Notes: generated from the letters alone by a model not told the origin. A stretch of DNA of 64,000 nucleotides from JADLBR01 sp964651705 (GCA_964651705.1 CAZYWZ010000027.1:1-64000); one strand, 5' to 3'; counted from the stretch's first letter, positions 31,616-40,829 are shown. Numbers and translations are program-made.

Positions 31616-33718
31616 ATGGCCACGAGAGCGACAGAGCAGATCGCCCCCGACCCGGTCGCGCAACCGCCGCGCAGGGGCCGGTCGACCCGGTTGCCGCCCG
31701 GAGCGACCGTGGCGGTCGTCGGGGGCGGCCCTGCCGGCGCCTTCTTTGCCATCCACCTGCTCCGCGGCGCCGCATCGAGGGGCCGCGCAATCCGCGTGGT
31801 CATCATCGAGCGCCACCACCAGCCCCTGGCCGTTGCCGGAGAATCCGGCCCGGCATGCTGGCGCGGATGCAACCACTGCGCGGGTGGCATCTCGCCACGG
31901 TTGAACGATGTCCTGCGCTCCCTCAACGTCCCGATTCCCGAGTCGCTGGTCCAGCGGCGCATCCGCGCGGTCACCATCCAGGGTCACTGGAAGAACATCA
32001 CGCTGGATGTGCCCCGCGGTCGCGAGATGTTTTCCGTCTATCGGGGTTCCCGACCCGCGGGCCGCCCGGATCCGCAGCAGACCTTCGACGGGTTCCTGCT
32101 CGACGCCGCGCGCCAGGCCGGGGCCGAAGTCCTCGGCGGCGAGATGCTCCGGGCCGAGCGGGCCGACGATGGGCGACCCCGCCTCATCTGCGACACCGCG
32201 GGGCTTCAGCGCACCATCGCTGCGGACTTCGTTGTCTTCGCCTGCGGCGTCAACGGGAGGCTCGGTTCCGCGACCGGCGAACCGCCGGAACTCCGGGCGA
32301 TACGGGCCCTGATCCCCGGGTTTCGCCCCCCCGCCACCCGACGCGCGCTCATCTTCGAACTGGGTCTCGAGAACGGCGGTCCGTCGCTGCTGGACGACGA
32401 GATCTGCTTCGTCGAGTACGGCTCTGGCGATCTCCCGATCGAGATGTGTTCCCTCGTCCCCAAACGCGACTTCCTGACCGCCGTCATCGTCGGCAGTGCG
32501 ATCGATCGTGCCGTGGGAGCCGCAGCCATCCGCGCCGTGGTCGGGCGTTTCTTGGACCTCCCCCACATCCGCAAGCTCGCCCCTCCGCACACGCGCCTTC
32601 GCCTGGCCTGCACCTGCAGCCCCAGCATGGTCGTGCGCTCCGCCAGAAACCCCTTCGGGGACCGGGTCGCCGCGATCGGGGACATGGTCACCACCAGGCT
32701 ATACAAGGACGGGATTCTCTCCGCCGAGCGCACCGCCCACGCGCTCGCGGACACCGTGCTGGACCTGGGCGTGGATGCCGGGGCCATCCGGCGCGGCTAC
32801 GGGCTCGCGGTGCACGCGTTCACCCGCGACAACCGCTTCGCCGCGATCGTGTTCCTGCTCCACCGCATCGTCTTTGGTTCCTCGGTGCTCAGCCGCGTCC
32901 TGTATCAGGCCGTCCTCACGGAGCGCAAGGGCACCCCGGCCCCTCGGCGCAGGCTGGAACAGATCCTCTGGAAGATCGCCAGCGGCGACGATCGATACGA
33001 GCAGATACTCAGGGAGATGATGCGCCCGTCGGCGTGGTGGTCCATCCTCATCGGCGGCGCCTTGGTCACCCTCCGCAATTTCGCCGCTGAGACGTTTTTC
33101 GGCCTCCGCTGGAAGGGCTTCGGTCGCTTCACCACCGGGGTCGCCTGGGAACGCATGGAGACAAAGCGCCTCGCCTTCAGCCGTTGGCTGGCGGAATTCC
33201 GGCTGCCCGCCCGCTCCCACTTCGAGTTCGAGCGCATGTACACCATCCGGATACGCGCCCCGCGCGCTCGCGTATTCGAGGAACTGGGGCGCTTCGGGGA
33301 ACCCGATCGCCCCTACCTCCATCCCCGCTGGGTCCAGATTCGCCGCGTCGAGGGCGCTCCCAACCAGCCCGGCTGCATCATCCAGTATTCCGTCGTCATA
33401 CCCCATTTATCCTTCCGGCTCGCCCTGGAACACGTTGTGCCCGCCCAGCTGGCCGTCTATCGAGTCCAAAATGGGTTCGCCCGCGGAGGCGTCCTCATCT
33501 TCGAGATCGAATCGGCCGATCTCGACGCGTGTGACCTCTCCATCTACGTCGCGTTCAACTTCCGCCGCGGGCACCGACGCCGCTCCCGCCCCGTCTGGTG
33601 GCTGCTCCGCCACCTCTTTCCCGCATTCGTCCACGACGTCATCTGGAACCACTCCCTCTGCCAGCTCAAGGATCACGCCGAGGCCCGCCACCACGCCGAT
33701 GGCATCCGGTTGGCGTGA
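31616..33718 (+). CDS. FAD-dependent geranylgeranyl-reductase-like oxidoreductase fused to SRPBCC domain (700 aa)
   Basis: The Rossmann start VAVVGGGPAGAFFAIHLLR and the late FGDRVAAIGDMVTTRLYKDG (FAD motif) define a geranylgeranyl-reductase-family flavoprotein. GCNHCAGGISPRL carries paired Cys. From about residue 535 (FERMYTIRIRAPRARVFEEL) to the end is an SRPBCC-type lipid-binding domain. The whole suggests reduction of a hydrophobic isoprenoid or lipid substrate handed over by the C-terminal domain; this is inference. The protein has no neighbour that fixes the substrate. Confidence 0.78.
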   Translation: MATRATEQIAPDPVAQPPRRGRSTRLPPGATVAVVGGGPAGAFFAIHLLRGAASRGRAIRVVIIERHHQPLAVAGESGPACWRGCNHCAGGISPRLNDVLRSLNVPIPESLVQRRIRAVTIQGHWKNITLDVPRGREMFSVYRGSRPAGRPDPQQTFDGFLLDAARQAGAEVLGGEMLRAERADDGRPRLICDTAGLQRTIAADFVVFACGVNGRLGSATGEPPELRAIRALIPGFRPPATRRALIFELGLENGGPSLLDDEICFVEYGSGDLPIEMCSLVPKRDFLTAVIVGSAIDRAVGAAAIRAVVGRFLDLPHIRKLAPPHTRLRLACTCSPSMVVRSARNPFGDRVAAIGDMVTTRLYKDGILSAERTAHALADTVLDLGVDAGAIRRGYGLAVHAFTRDNRFAAIVFLLHRIVFGSSVLSRVLYQAVLTERKGTPAPRRRLEQILWKIASGDDRYEQILREMMRPSAWWSILIGGALVTLRNFAAETFFGLRWKGFGRFTTGVAWERMETKRLAFSRWLAEFRLPARSHFEFERMYTIRIRAPRARVFEELGRFGEPDRPYLHPRWVQIRRVEGAPNQPGCIIQYSVVIPHLSFRLALEHVVPAQLAVYRVQNGFARGGVLIFEIESADLDACDLSIYVAFNFRRGHRRRSRPVWWLLRHLFPAFVHDVIWNHSLCQLKDHAEARHHADGIRLA

Positions 33719-33840
33719 TACCGTTCACCCCGCGGGAGGCTCCACAGGGAATACGGTCGATGGCCAAAAGAGGTGCCTTCACCATCTCGCGCGAATAAAT
33801 TGGCGCGTGCCGCTTCCAATAGGGCGAGAGAATCTTCGGC

Positions 33841-34524
33841 ATGAGAGCACCGCACCATAGGACAGATCCTCGGCGGCCCAACCCCATCACAGGGGAGGCG
33901 CGGCGCGCGAAGCGAAACGTGGCCTGCCTTATGCTGAAGGCACCTCGGCCCGGCCTGGTCAAGACGCGGCTGTCCCGCGAGGTCGGTGAGCCCGAGGCCA
34001 CCCGCATCTATCGGCGTCTGGTCGAACTCCAGGTGTCCCGCCTTGGAACAGGATGGCACATCGAGGTCCACTATGCGCCATCCGACGCCAAGAGAGAGAT
34101 GCGCTCTTGGCTCGGAGACGGGCACCACTACGCGCCGCAGGCCGATGGCGACCTCGGGGACCGCATGAGGGCCGCGATGATCGGCGCATTTGGTCGCGGT
34201 GCCTGCCGCGTCGTGTTCCTCGGTGGCGACTGCCCCTATGTCGACGAGGACGTCCTGCGCGTGGCGATCGAGGCGCTGGACGAGGCGGAGGTGGTCTTGG
34301 GTCCGGCAACCGATGGCGGATACTACCTCATCGGGATGAAGTGGCCCCTGCCAGCGCTATTTAAGGAAATCGACTGGGGGACCTCCGTCGTGCTGCGACA
34401 GACCATGGAACGCATCACGCGCGATGGCTTGCGCGCCACCCTGCTTCGCGAACTCGAGGATGTCGATGACCTGCCGTCGTGGGAGCGGGCCTCGGTGCTG
34501 GCGGGTCAACCCAGCGCCCCGTAG
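33841..34524 (+). CDS. TIGR04282-type arsenosugar-biosynthesis glycosyltransferase (227 aa)
   Basis: CLMLKAPRPGLVKTRLSREV is the family N-terminus, with FLGGDCPYVDEDVL (DxD-like) and GPATDGGYYLIGM matching DUF2064/TIGR04282 proteins, which sit beside arsS genes. The likely step is attachment of a sugar-type group in arsenosugar synthesis; the biochemistry of the family is only partly known. It is convergent with arsS and overlaps its 3' end by 19 nt. Confidence 0.83.
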   Translation: MRAPHHRTDPRRPNPITGEARRAKRNVACLMLKAPRPGLVKTRLSREVGEPEATRIYRRLVELQVSRLGTGWHIEVHYAPSDAKREMRSWLGDGHHYAPQADGDLGDRMRAAMIGAFGRGACRVVFLGGDCPYVDEDVLRVAIEALDEAEVVLGPATDGGYYLIGMKWPLPALFKEIDWGTSVVLRQTMERITRDGLRATLLRELEDVDDLPSWERASVLAGQPSAP

Positions 34525-35489
34525 CAGCTGCTGCCACAGCCCGCGGTGCACGCCAGGCAATGGGCGCCGGTGCGGATGCCCAGGCCATCGAGATCCTCCG
34601 GCGCGACATCCCAGAGGAAGAGAGGTTTGCCGTTTCGCATCTGCCAGCCGAGCATCTGGTTGAAATCGCAGTCGTAGATCTCGCCCCGCCAGCCAACGCT
34701 CAGGGTGCCGCGGCACATCAGCCCCTGAACCGTGGCGGGATTGAAACTGTTGGCGAGCAATTCGAGGTAGTCGTCCCACCGCCCCTCGCGGCGCAACTCC
34801 TCGGCAAACCTGCCGATGGGCTGGTTGGTGATCGCCAGAAGCCTCGAGAACCCGATGCCGTAGCGCCGCCGGAGTTCCTCCCGGTAGTCGGCCTCGAGCT
34901 CGCCCTGCGGCGGGGGCAGGCTCGCGCCCCGCGGATTGTAGACCAGGCTCAGGGGGAGCCGCGTCCCGTAACCCACCGCGTTGAGCTTTCTCAGGGCCGC
35001 GATGCTCTTCTCGAAGACCCCGTCGCCGCGCTGCGCCTCCACATTCTCCCCGAGGTAGCACGGCAGCGATGCCACGACCTCGACCCGGTGCGCCGCCAGA
35101 TACTCCGGCAGCCAGGCGAACGCCGCCGTCTCAATGATGGTGAGGTTATTCCGGTCAATGACGTGCGCGCCCGTCGCCCGCGAGACCTCCACCAGATACC
35201 GGAAGTGCGCGCTCAGCTCCGGCGCCCCTCCGGTGATGTCCACGACCTGTGGCCGATGCCGCCGGATCCACGCCCCCACACGCCTCGCCACATCCTCGTC
35301 CATCATCTCCGTGCGCCACGGCGCCGCCTCGACGTGGCAGTGATGGCACGCCTGATTGCACTTTCGCCCCACATTGACCTGCAGGACCTCGAGCCCGCCG
35401 CGCCGGAGTCCCAGCCCGCGCGCGGCCATCTCGCGATCGAAACGATTCATGATTCCCGCGGCACCATCAGTGTGTTCCACGAGCGGCAT
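34506..35489 (-). CDS. arsS: Arsenosugar biosynthesis radical SAM protein (327 aa)
   Basis: The radical-SAM triad CNQACHHCHVEA follows LQVNVGRK. Further marks are VVDITGGAPELSAHF, NPRGASLPPPQ, a C-terminal Cys group (LMCRGTL, YDCDFNQML, AHCLACTAGCGSSCYG) typical of ArsS. The enzyme adds a 5'-deoxyadenosyl group to dimethylarsinous acid. ATG 35489 overlaps the arsM stop (TGATG), so the two are coupled. Confidence 0.9.
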   Translation of the reverse strand: MPLVEHTDGAAGIMNRFDREMAARGLGLRRGGLEVLQVNVGRKCNQACHHCHVEAAPWRTEMMDEDVARRVGAWIRRHRPQVVDITGGAPELSAHFRYLVEVSRATGAHVIDRNNLTIIETAAFAWLPEYLAAHRVEVVASLPCYLGENVEAQRGDGVFEKSIAALRKLNAVGYGTRLPLSLVYNPRGASLPPPQGELEADYREELRRRYGIGFSRLLAITNQPIGRFAEELRREGRWDDYLELLANSFNPATVQGLMCRGTLSVGWRGEIYDCDFNQMLGWQMRNGKPLFLWDVAPEDLDGLGIRTGAHCLACTAGCGSSCYGALG

Positions 35490-36625
35490 CAGCAGCAGTC
35501 TCCCCCGTCGCAGCAGCGGGCCGCCTCGATCGTCGCATCGTACGCCATGCCCTTGGTCTCCCGCGGGTGGCGCAGCCGCGCCCGGTCGCAATCGAACGGC
35601 CCCGCGTTCTCGGCCGGCACTGGCACGCGCGGCTCGACGAATTCGAAGTGCTCGGCGTACGGTGCCTTGCGATACAGCGCGAACGTCTTGTCGCAGACCG
35701 CGACCCTCTCCCCGCGGCCCAGCCGATGCCCGTCGTCGTCGAGCACCTCCCGGAAAGGCCCCCGGTAGATCACCGCCTGATTGAACTCGCGACAGGCTCC
35801 CTGCTTGCCCTTGAACGCATCGACCGTCACCGAGCGGAACTCGATTCCCTGCACCGTCCTCCACGGCCCGGTGTCGCGCTTCAGGATCCGGATGCCGTAG
35901 AACCCCGCCTCCTCGAAGGCCCGAAGGAAGGCGTCCTCCCGCAGCGCCCCGCTGACACACCCGCTCCAGAGTTCCGGGTCGGCCCGCAACGCCTCCGGCA
36001 CGTCCTCGTCGGACACGATGTCCGAGATCACCGCCCGGCCGCCCGTCCGCAACACGCGGAAAATCTCCTCTAATAGCCGCCGCTTCTCGCCCGATTCGAC
36101 AAGGTTAAGCACGCAGTTGGAGACGACGACATCCACCGACTCGTCGGCCACAAGCGGGTGGCTCACCCGGAGTTCGTCCGCCAGCTCCCCCGCGCGCAAG
36201 AAGGCGTTGGCGTCGGAGATCGGGGCGCGCCTCAGCTCGGCGTCGAGGCGCTCCAGATCCAGCGCCAGATCCTGGATGCGGCCCTTGCGGAACTCGACGT
36301 TCGCATAGCCGACGCGCCCCGCGACGACCGGGGCATTCCGGCGCGCCACCTCCAGCATCTCGTCGGTCATGTCCACCCCGATCACCCGGCCTTGCGGCCC
36401 GACCACCTGCGAGGCGATGAAACAGATCTTCCCGGTCCCCGACCCCAGATCCAGGACGGTCTCCCCTTCCCTGAGGTAACGGGACGGATCGCCGCAGCCA
36501 TAGTCTCGCTCGATGACCTCGGGCGGTATCACTTCCAGATATCTGGCGTCGTATTCCACGGGGCAGCAGAGTGCCGCCTCGGTGGCCTTGGCGGCATTGG
36601 CATAGCGGTCGCGCACGGTCTTCAT
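35489..36625 (-). CDS. arsM: Arsenite S-adenosylmethionine methyltransferase (378 aa)
   Basis: SAM-binding motif VLDLGSGTGKICFIASQVVG with VIGVDMTDEML, arsenic-site cysteines ALCCPVEYD (near residue 20) and SNCVLNL (near 175), and a Cys-rich C-terminus RCCDGGDCC. ArsM methylates As(III) to mono- and dimethyl forms, the input for ArsS. ATG 36625 has GGAG at 5 nt. I saw no arsR-type regulator; regulation is unknown. Confidence 0.92.
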   Translation of the reverse strand: MKTVRDRYANAAKATEAALCCPVEYDARYLEVIPPEVIERDYGCGDPSRYLREGETVLDLGSGTGKICFIASQVVGPQGRVIGVDMTDEMLEVARRNAPVVAGRVGYANVEFRKGRIQDLALDLERLDAELRRAPISDANAFLRAGELADELRVSHPLVADESVDVVVSNCVLNLVESGEKRRLLEEIFRVLRTGGRAVISDIVSDEDVPEALRADPELWSGCVSGALREDAFLRAFEEAGFYGIRILKRDTGPWRTVQGIEFRSVTVDAFKGKQGACREFNQAVIYRGPFREVLDDDGHRLGRGERVAVCDKTFALYRKAPYAEHFEFVEPRVPVPAENAGPFDCDRARLRHPRETKGMAYDATIEAARCCDGGDCC

Positions 36626-36884
36626 AGGCACTCCATATCCGAGGCGGGTCCGCGGCGCTTTATTCCCCGGGCCCCAATCAAAAGAAAAAGTACGAGATGC
36701 CGATCTGCCCGCCAGTGCAAAGAAGCGCCGCCGGACAGCTTGGCCCTCACAAAGTCACGGGGACACGGAGCATCGGCGGCCTCTCCCGCCCAAAGATTGG
36801 CACACCACCGGCGTCCGTTGACACAGCCGATGCAGCACGTATCATTTTAACTGACGCTTGCGAACGAAGACAAACCAACCCGGA

Positions 36885-37184
36885 ATGACAAGCCCGATCG
36901 CGACACTCGAAGAAAACGCCGGCGCTTTGAAGGCCTTGGGTGTGTCGCGCATCGGCCTTTTCGGCTCGGTGCTGCGCCCCCGGGATTTCGACGCGGGTAG
37001 CGACGTCGATGTCTACGTCGAGTTCGATCCCGATCGCAAGACGGCGGACAATTACTTCGGCCTGTTCGACCTCCTCGAAAGCCTCTTCGGGCGCCGGGTC
37101 GATCTGGTGACAGACCGGTCGCTCAGTCCTTATCTCGGCCCCAAGATCCTCGCCTCCGTACGGTATGCCTCGCTCGTCCGTTGA
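36885..37184 (+). CDS. MNT-domain nucleotidyltransferase antitoxin (99 aa)
   Basis: The minimal nucleotidyltransferase motif RIGLFGSVLRPRDF then GSDVDVYVEFD gives GSx10DxD. In MntA/HepT modules this enzyme adds AMP groups to the HEPN toxin and blocks it. ATG 36885 is chosen over an earlier in-frame start at 36858. The gene overlaps the next ORF by 20 nt, the usual arrangement. Confidence 0.83.
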   Translation: MTSPIATLEENAGALKALGVSRIGLFGSVLRPRDFDAGSDVDVYVEFDPDRKTADNYFGLFDLLESLFGRRVDLVTDRSLSPYLGPKILASVRYASLVR

Positions 37185-37398
37185 GTACCTCTGCCACATG
37201 CGCGACGAGGCCCGGTATCTGGCCGCACAGGCACAGGCCCTCGAACGCAATGCGTTTTTCGCCGATGAGACGTTGAAACGCGCCTTCGCTCGAAGCGTCG
37301 AAATCATCGGCGAAGCCGCCAAGCAGGTGCCCGAGGAGGTGCGGCGGGTCGAGCCCTCGATCCCGCCGGACCGGCGTTCGGACATTCTCCTGGAATAG
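37165..37398 (+). pseudogene. C-terminally truncated HEPN (HepT/DUF86) toxin (77 aa)
   Basis: The N-terminal part fits DUF86 HEPN toxins: YLCHMRDEARYLAAQAQAL and FARSVEIIGEAAKQVPEEVR. It stops soon after PSIPPDRRSDILLE. The catalytic RxxxxxH region and the Tyr modified by MntA normally come right after this point and are missing, so the toxin is probably dead and its antitoxin an orphan. Confidence 0.7.
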
Positions 37399-37426
37399 AC
37401 CACCCTCCCGTCGGCTCGTATTCCAG

Positions 37427-38791
37427 ATGAGCGCGCGCCACATCGCGATATTGGGCAATGGCATCACCGGGACCACCGTGGCCCGCCACTTGCGCAAGCG
37501 CGGCGATGACCGGATCACCCTGATCTCCGACGAGACCGACCACCCGTATTCGCGCCCGGCCCTGATGTACGTCTTCATGGGCGACATGCGGTACGAGGAC
37601 ACCAAGCTCTACGAGGACGGATTTTGGGAGAAGAACCACATCTGCCTGAAACGCGGACGGGTCAACCGGATCGACCACGGGAACCGGAGACTCGTGCTCC
37701 AGGATGGCGAGTCGGTCGACTATGACGCCCTGGTGGTCGCCACCGGGTCCAAATCCAACCTCTTCGGCTGGCCGGGACAGGACCTCGGGGGCGTCCACGG
37801 GCTCTACGGCCTGCCCGACATCAAGGCGATCGGCGCCACCGCCGCCCGCGCCAGGCGCGCGGTCATCGTCGGGGGTGGGCTCATCGGCATAGAGCTTGCC
37901 GAGATGTTGCTCTCCCGCGGGATTCCCGTGACCTTCCTGGTCCGCGAAAAGAACTTCTGGGACATCGTCCTCCCGGAACAGGAGGCCAGGCTCATCAATC
38001 GGCACATCCTCGCGCACGGCGTCGACCTGCGCCTCGAGACGGAGCTGGCGGAGATACTGCCCGACGGCGATGGCCGCGCCCGCGGCGTGGTCACGAAAGC
38101 GGGCGAGGAGATCCCCTGCGAGCTGGTGGGCCTGACGGTGGGGGTCAGCCCCAATATCGCGGTGGCCAAGGATTCCGGCATCGAGTGCGACCGCGGCGTG
38201 CTGGTCGATTCGCGGTTCCGGACGTCGGCGTCCGGGGTCTTCGCGGGCGGCGACTGCGCGCAGCACCGCGAGCCGCCGCCCGGCCGGCGTCCCGTCGAGC
38301 AGGTCTGGTACACGGGCAAGATCCACGGCGAGCACATCGCCGCCAACCTCTGCGGCGAGGATCGGCCCTACGAACCCGGTGTATGGTTCAACTCCGCCAA
38401 GTTCTTCGACATCGAGTACCAGACCTACGGGACCGTGCCGCCCCGCGCGCCCGAGGGCACCGAATCCTTCTACTGGGAGGACCCGTCGGGACCGAGGTCC
38501 CTGCGGGTCAACTTCCGCGCCGACGGCGGCGAGGTGCTCGGCACCAACGCGCTGGGCATCCGGCAGCGCCACGCGGCATGGGAGAGCTGGATCGCGTCCG
38601 GTGCCAAAATCGAGGAGGTCATGGCCGACCTCGCCGCCGCGAACTTCGACCCCGAGTTCTTCCGCCGCCACGAGCCCGCCATCCTCGCCTCGTTCAACGC
38701 GAGACACCCCGGCCGCGCCGCACGGGCCCGGGCGCGCAAGGGGCTCTTCGGGCAGACCATCCACCGCCTGCTGGGAAAAGCGGCCGCATGA
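37427..38791 (+). CDS. Pyridine-nucleotide-disulfide-type FAD/NAD(P) oxidoreductase (454 aa)
   Basis: The FAD motif HIAILGNGITGTTVARHL, the second Rossmann RAVIVGGGLIGIELAEML, ALVVATGSKSNLF, and the late GVFAGGDCAQ with IHGEHIAANL are present. No redox-active CxxC pair is seen near either Rossmann motif, so it resembles rubredoxin/ferredoxin reductases and NirB-type N-terminal domains. It lies 28 nt before a membrane [4Fe-4S] protein and may feed electrons to it. Confidence 0.85.
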   Translation: MSARHIAILGNGITGTTVARHLRKRGDDRITLISDETDHPYSRPALMYVFMGDMRYEDTKLYEDGFWEKNHICLKRGRVNRIDHGNRRLVLQDGESVDYDALVVATGSKSNLFGWPGQDLGGVHGLYGLPDIKAIGATAARARRAVIVGGGLIGIELAEMLLSRGIPVTFLVREKNFWDIVLPEQEARLINRHILAHGVDLRLETELAEILPDGDGRARGVVTKAGEEIPCELVGLTVGVSPNIAVAKDSGIECDRGVLVDSRFRTSASGVFAGGDCAQHREPPPGRRPVEQVWYTGKIHGEHIAANLCGEDRPYEPGVWFNSAKFFDIEYQTYGTVPPRAPEGTESFYWEDPSGPRSLRVNFRADGGEVLGTNALGIRQRHAAWESWIASGAKIEEVMADLAAANFDPEFFRRHEPAILASFNARHPGRAARARARKGLFGQTIHRLLGKAAA

Positions 38792-38819
38792 CACGACCCA
38801 CCCACACCCGACCCATCCC

Positions 38820-40181
38820 ATGGACGCCCTGATCGGAGAAGGCCATTCGCTCAGTTCGGGCTCCAATCGGCTATCCCCAACGGAGAAGATCGGCCTCACC
38901 CTGGTGGGCGCGGGCATGCTTGGCCTCGCCTGCGCGCTCTTCGTCGCCTCGTCTCGGACCCCGGACGTCATCCGGGCACTCTGGGCCGCGTCGGCGTGGG
39001 GAGGCGTCATCCTCGGGGGCCTTCTCTATGCCCTGCGCAAGCATCTCGCCGACCTGCCCGGCATCCGCAACAACGGCAAGACCACCGACGGGCTCACCTC
39101 GCGCGGCGCGCTTGGCTGGACCCTCGGCGTCGCGCTGACCGGCCTCTACGTCCTGCTCTACTGGCTCCCGGCCACCCTCGAGGGCCTGGTGCGCCTGCAC
39201 GACCCGATGAGCGTGGCGCTGCGCGGCAAGGCGGCGGACCAGTGGTTCGTCTACGGCACCGCCTACACGGTCGGGGTCCTGGTGATGGGCGCCAAGGCCA
39301 TCGCCAAGTACCGGCACAGCCGCTACCAGATCGTCAGGACCGCCTCGGTGATGTTCTTCCAACTGGCCTTCGCCTACGCCCTGCCCTCGCTCTTCGCGAG
39401 ACTCCACCAGCCCGAGGCCTACCTCAGCTACCTCTGGCCCCTGGCATACGACAAGCTCTTCCCCGACACGTTGGGGGGACTCGCGAAGGCGGGAAATGCC
39501 GGCCTATTCTTCGCCGGGTGGTTCCTCATCGGCTCGCTCTTGGCGGCACCGGTGCTGGCGTACTATTTCGGCAAACGCTGGTATTGCTCGTGGGTCTGCG
39601 GCTGCGGCGGGCTGGCCAATACCCTCGGCGACCCGTGGCGGCACCTGTCCGACAAATCCCTCCGCGCCTGGCGCATCGAGCGGTGGATGATCCACGGCGT
39701 GCTGGTCTGGATCGTCGCCCTCACCGTCCTGCTCTGGTTCGAGCCCCACATGCCCGCCGCCCTCAGGGAACCCCTTTACGCGCTCCGCCGGTGGTACGGC
39801 TTCCTGATCGGCGCGGCCTTCGCCGGCGTGGTCGGCGTCGGCTTCTACCCGATCCTCGGCACCCGCGTCTGGTGCCGCTTCGGCTGCCCCATGGCCGCCG
39901 TCCTCGGGTTGATCCAGCGCCTCGGCTCCCGCTTCCGCATCACCACCAACGGCGCCCAATGCATCTCCTGCGGCAACTGCTCCAAATACTGCGAGATGGG
40001 GATCGACGTCCGCCACTACGCCCAGCGCGGACAGGACATCGTCCGCGCCTCCTGCGTCGGCTGCGGCCTTTGCGCCGCCGTCTGCCCCCGCGGGGTGCTC
40101 TCGCTGGAGAACGGGCCGCCAGAGGGCCGATTCCACCATGCCGACGGGCTCCCGCTCCTCGGAGAGCGGAAATCGCGATGA
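38820..40181 (+). CDS. Membrane [4Fe-4S] protein of NapH/NosR type (453 aa)
   Basis: About six hydrophobic helices alternate with YYFGKRWYCSWVCGCGG and VWCRFGCPMAAVLG, the paired CxxxC(P) motifs of the NapH/NosR family. Two classical ferredoxin clusters close the protein: CISCGNCSKYCEMGI and CVGCGLCAAVCPRG. It should pass electrons between quinol pool, flavoprotein and an unknown acceptor. ATG 38820 is used; longer upstream codons are shadows of the reductase gene. Probable operon with 37427-38791. Confidence 0.85.
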   Translation: MDALIGEGHSLSSGSNRLSPTEKIGLTLVGAGMLGLACALFVASSRTPDVIRALWAASAWGGVILGGLLYALRKHLADLPGIRNNGKTTDGLTSRGALGWTLGVALTGLYVLLYWLPATLEGLVRLHDPMSVALRGKAADQWFVYGTAYTVGVLVMGAKAIAKYRHSRYQIVRTASVMFFQLAFAYALPSLFARLHQPEAYLSYLWPLAYDKLFPDTLGGLAKAGNAGLFFAGWFLIGSLLAAPVLAYYFGKRWYCSWVCGCGGLANTLGDPWRHLSDKSLRAWRIERWMIHGVLVWIVALTVLLWFEPHMPAALREPLYALRRWYGFLIGAAFAGVVGVGFYPILGTRVWCRFGCPMAAVLGLIQRLGSRFRITTNGAQCISCGNCSKYCEMGIDVRHYAQRGQDIVRASCVGCGLCAAVCPRGVLSLENGPPEGRFHHADGLPLLGERKSR

Positions 40182-40211
40182 GCTGATGGCGCCAGCGGGC
40201 ACCTCCCAGCC

Positions 40212-40239
40212 TTGACATTCGGACTGAACGGTACATAAT
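40212..40239 (+). promoter_or_regulatory. Sigma-70-like promoter with embedded operator upstream of tetR
   Basis: TTGACA (40212-40217, perfect -35), a 16-bp spacer and CATAAT (40234-40239, near-consensus -10). The operator half ACGGTACATAAT (40228-40239) covers the -10. The ATG at 40245 is only 5 nt after the -10, so the transcript would be almost leaderless. Confidence 0.6.
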
Positions 40240-40244
40240 CAGGA

Positions 40245-40829
40245 ATGCCCCCCGGACGTCCGCGCGAGTTTGATCGCGATGCGGCGCTGGACCGCGCCAT
40301 GCGCCTATTCTGGCGGAAGGGTTTCGGGGACACCTCTCTCGACGACCTCCTGGCGGCGATGCGGATCGGCCGCAGCAGCTTCTACGCGGCCTTCAAAGGC
40401 AAGGAGGCGGTCTTCAGGGAGGCGCTGGGCCGATACTGCGATATCATGGCCGCCGAGTTCGGTGGGCGGCTGCTCCAGGCCCGGACGGGCCGGGCTTTCA
40501 TCGAATCGATGCTGCAGATCCCAGTACGGGAGGCCCGGGAACGCTGCGCCAATGGCTGCCTCGTCATGAACAGCGCGGCCGAACTCGGCCAGAGGCACGC
40601 CGGCCTCCGCCGGGATGTGCGGGATTCCCTCTCCATCTTCGAGCGGATCTTCCAACAGGCCGTGCTGCGGGGGCAGAACGAGGGCAGCATCTCTGCCGCG
40701 GCCGATGCGCCGGCCCTGGCCACCTACCTCGCCGCCAGCCTGGGCGGCCTGCGGACGATGGCCAAGGCGGGGACTTCCGCCGAGAGGATTCGCTCGGCCA
40801 TTCCGAATGTTCTGAAGGCGCTGGAATAG
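40245..40829 (+). CDS. TetR-family transcriptional regulator (194 aa)
   Basis: N-terminal HTH: GRPREFDRDAALDRAMRLFW, KGFGDTSLDDLLAAMRIGRS with SFYAAFKGKE, the standard TetR/AcrR DNA-binding domain. The C-terminal part is the ligand domain (CVMNSAAELG-like region around CLVMNSAAEL). It probably represses itself and the AhpD-like gene downstream through a shared 12-bp site found before both (40228-40239 and 40850-40861, opposite orientation). Confidence 0.9.
   Translation: MPPGRPREFDRDAALDRAMRLFWRKGFGDTSLDDLLAAMRIGRSSFYAAFKGKEAVFREALGRYCDIMAAEFGGRLLQARTGRAFIESMLQIPVREARERCANGCLVMNSAAELGQRHAGLRRDVRDSLSIFERIFQQAVLRGQNEGSISAAADAPALATYLAASLGGLRTMAKAGTSAERIRSAIPNVLKALE

Noticed and set aside
30691..33090. 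A 799-codon plus-strand open frame
   Set aside because: Its second half overlaps the FAD reductase in a different frame and its first half is antisense to the DUF488/PLP fusion and DGC genes; Arg/Pro/His-rich shadow.
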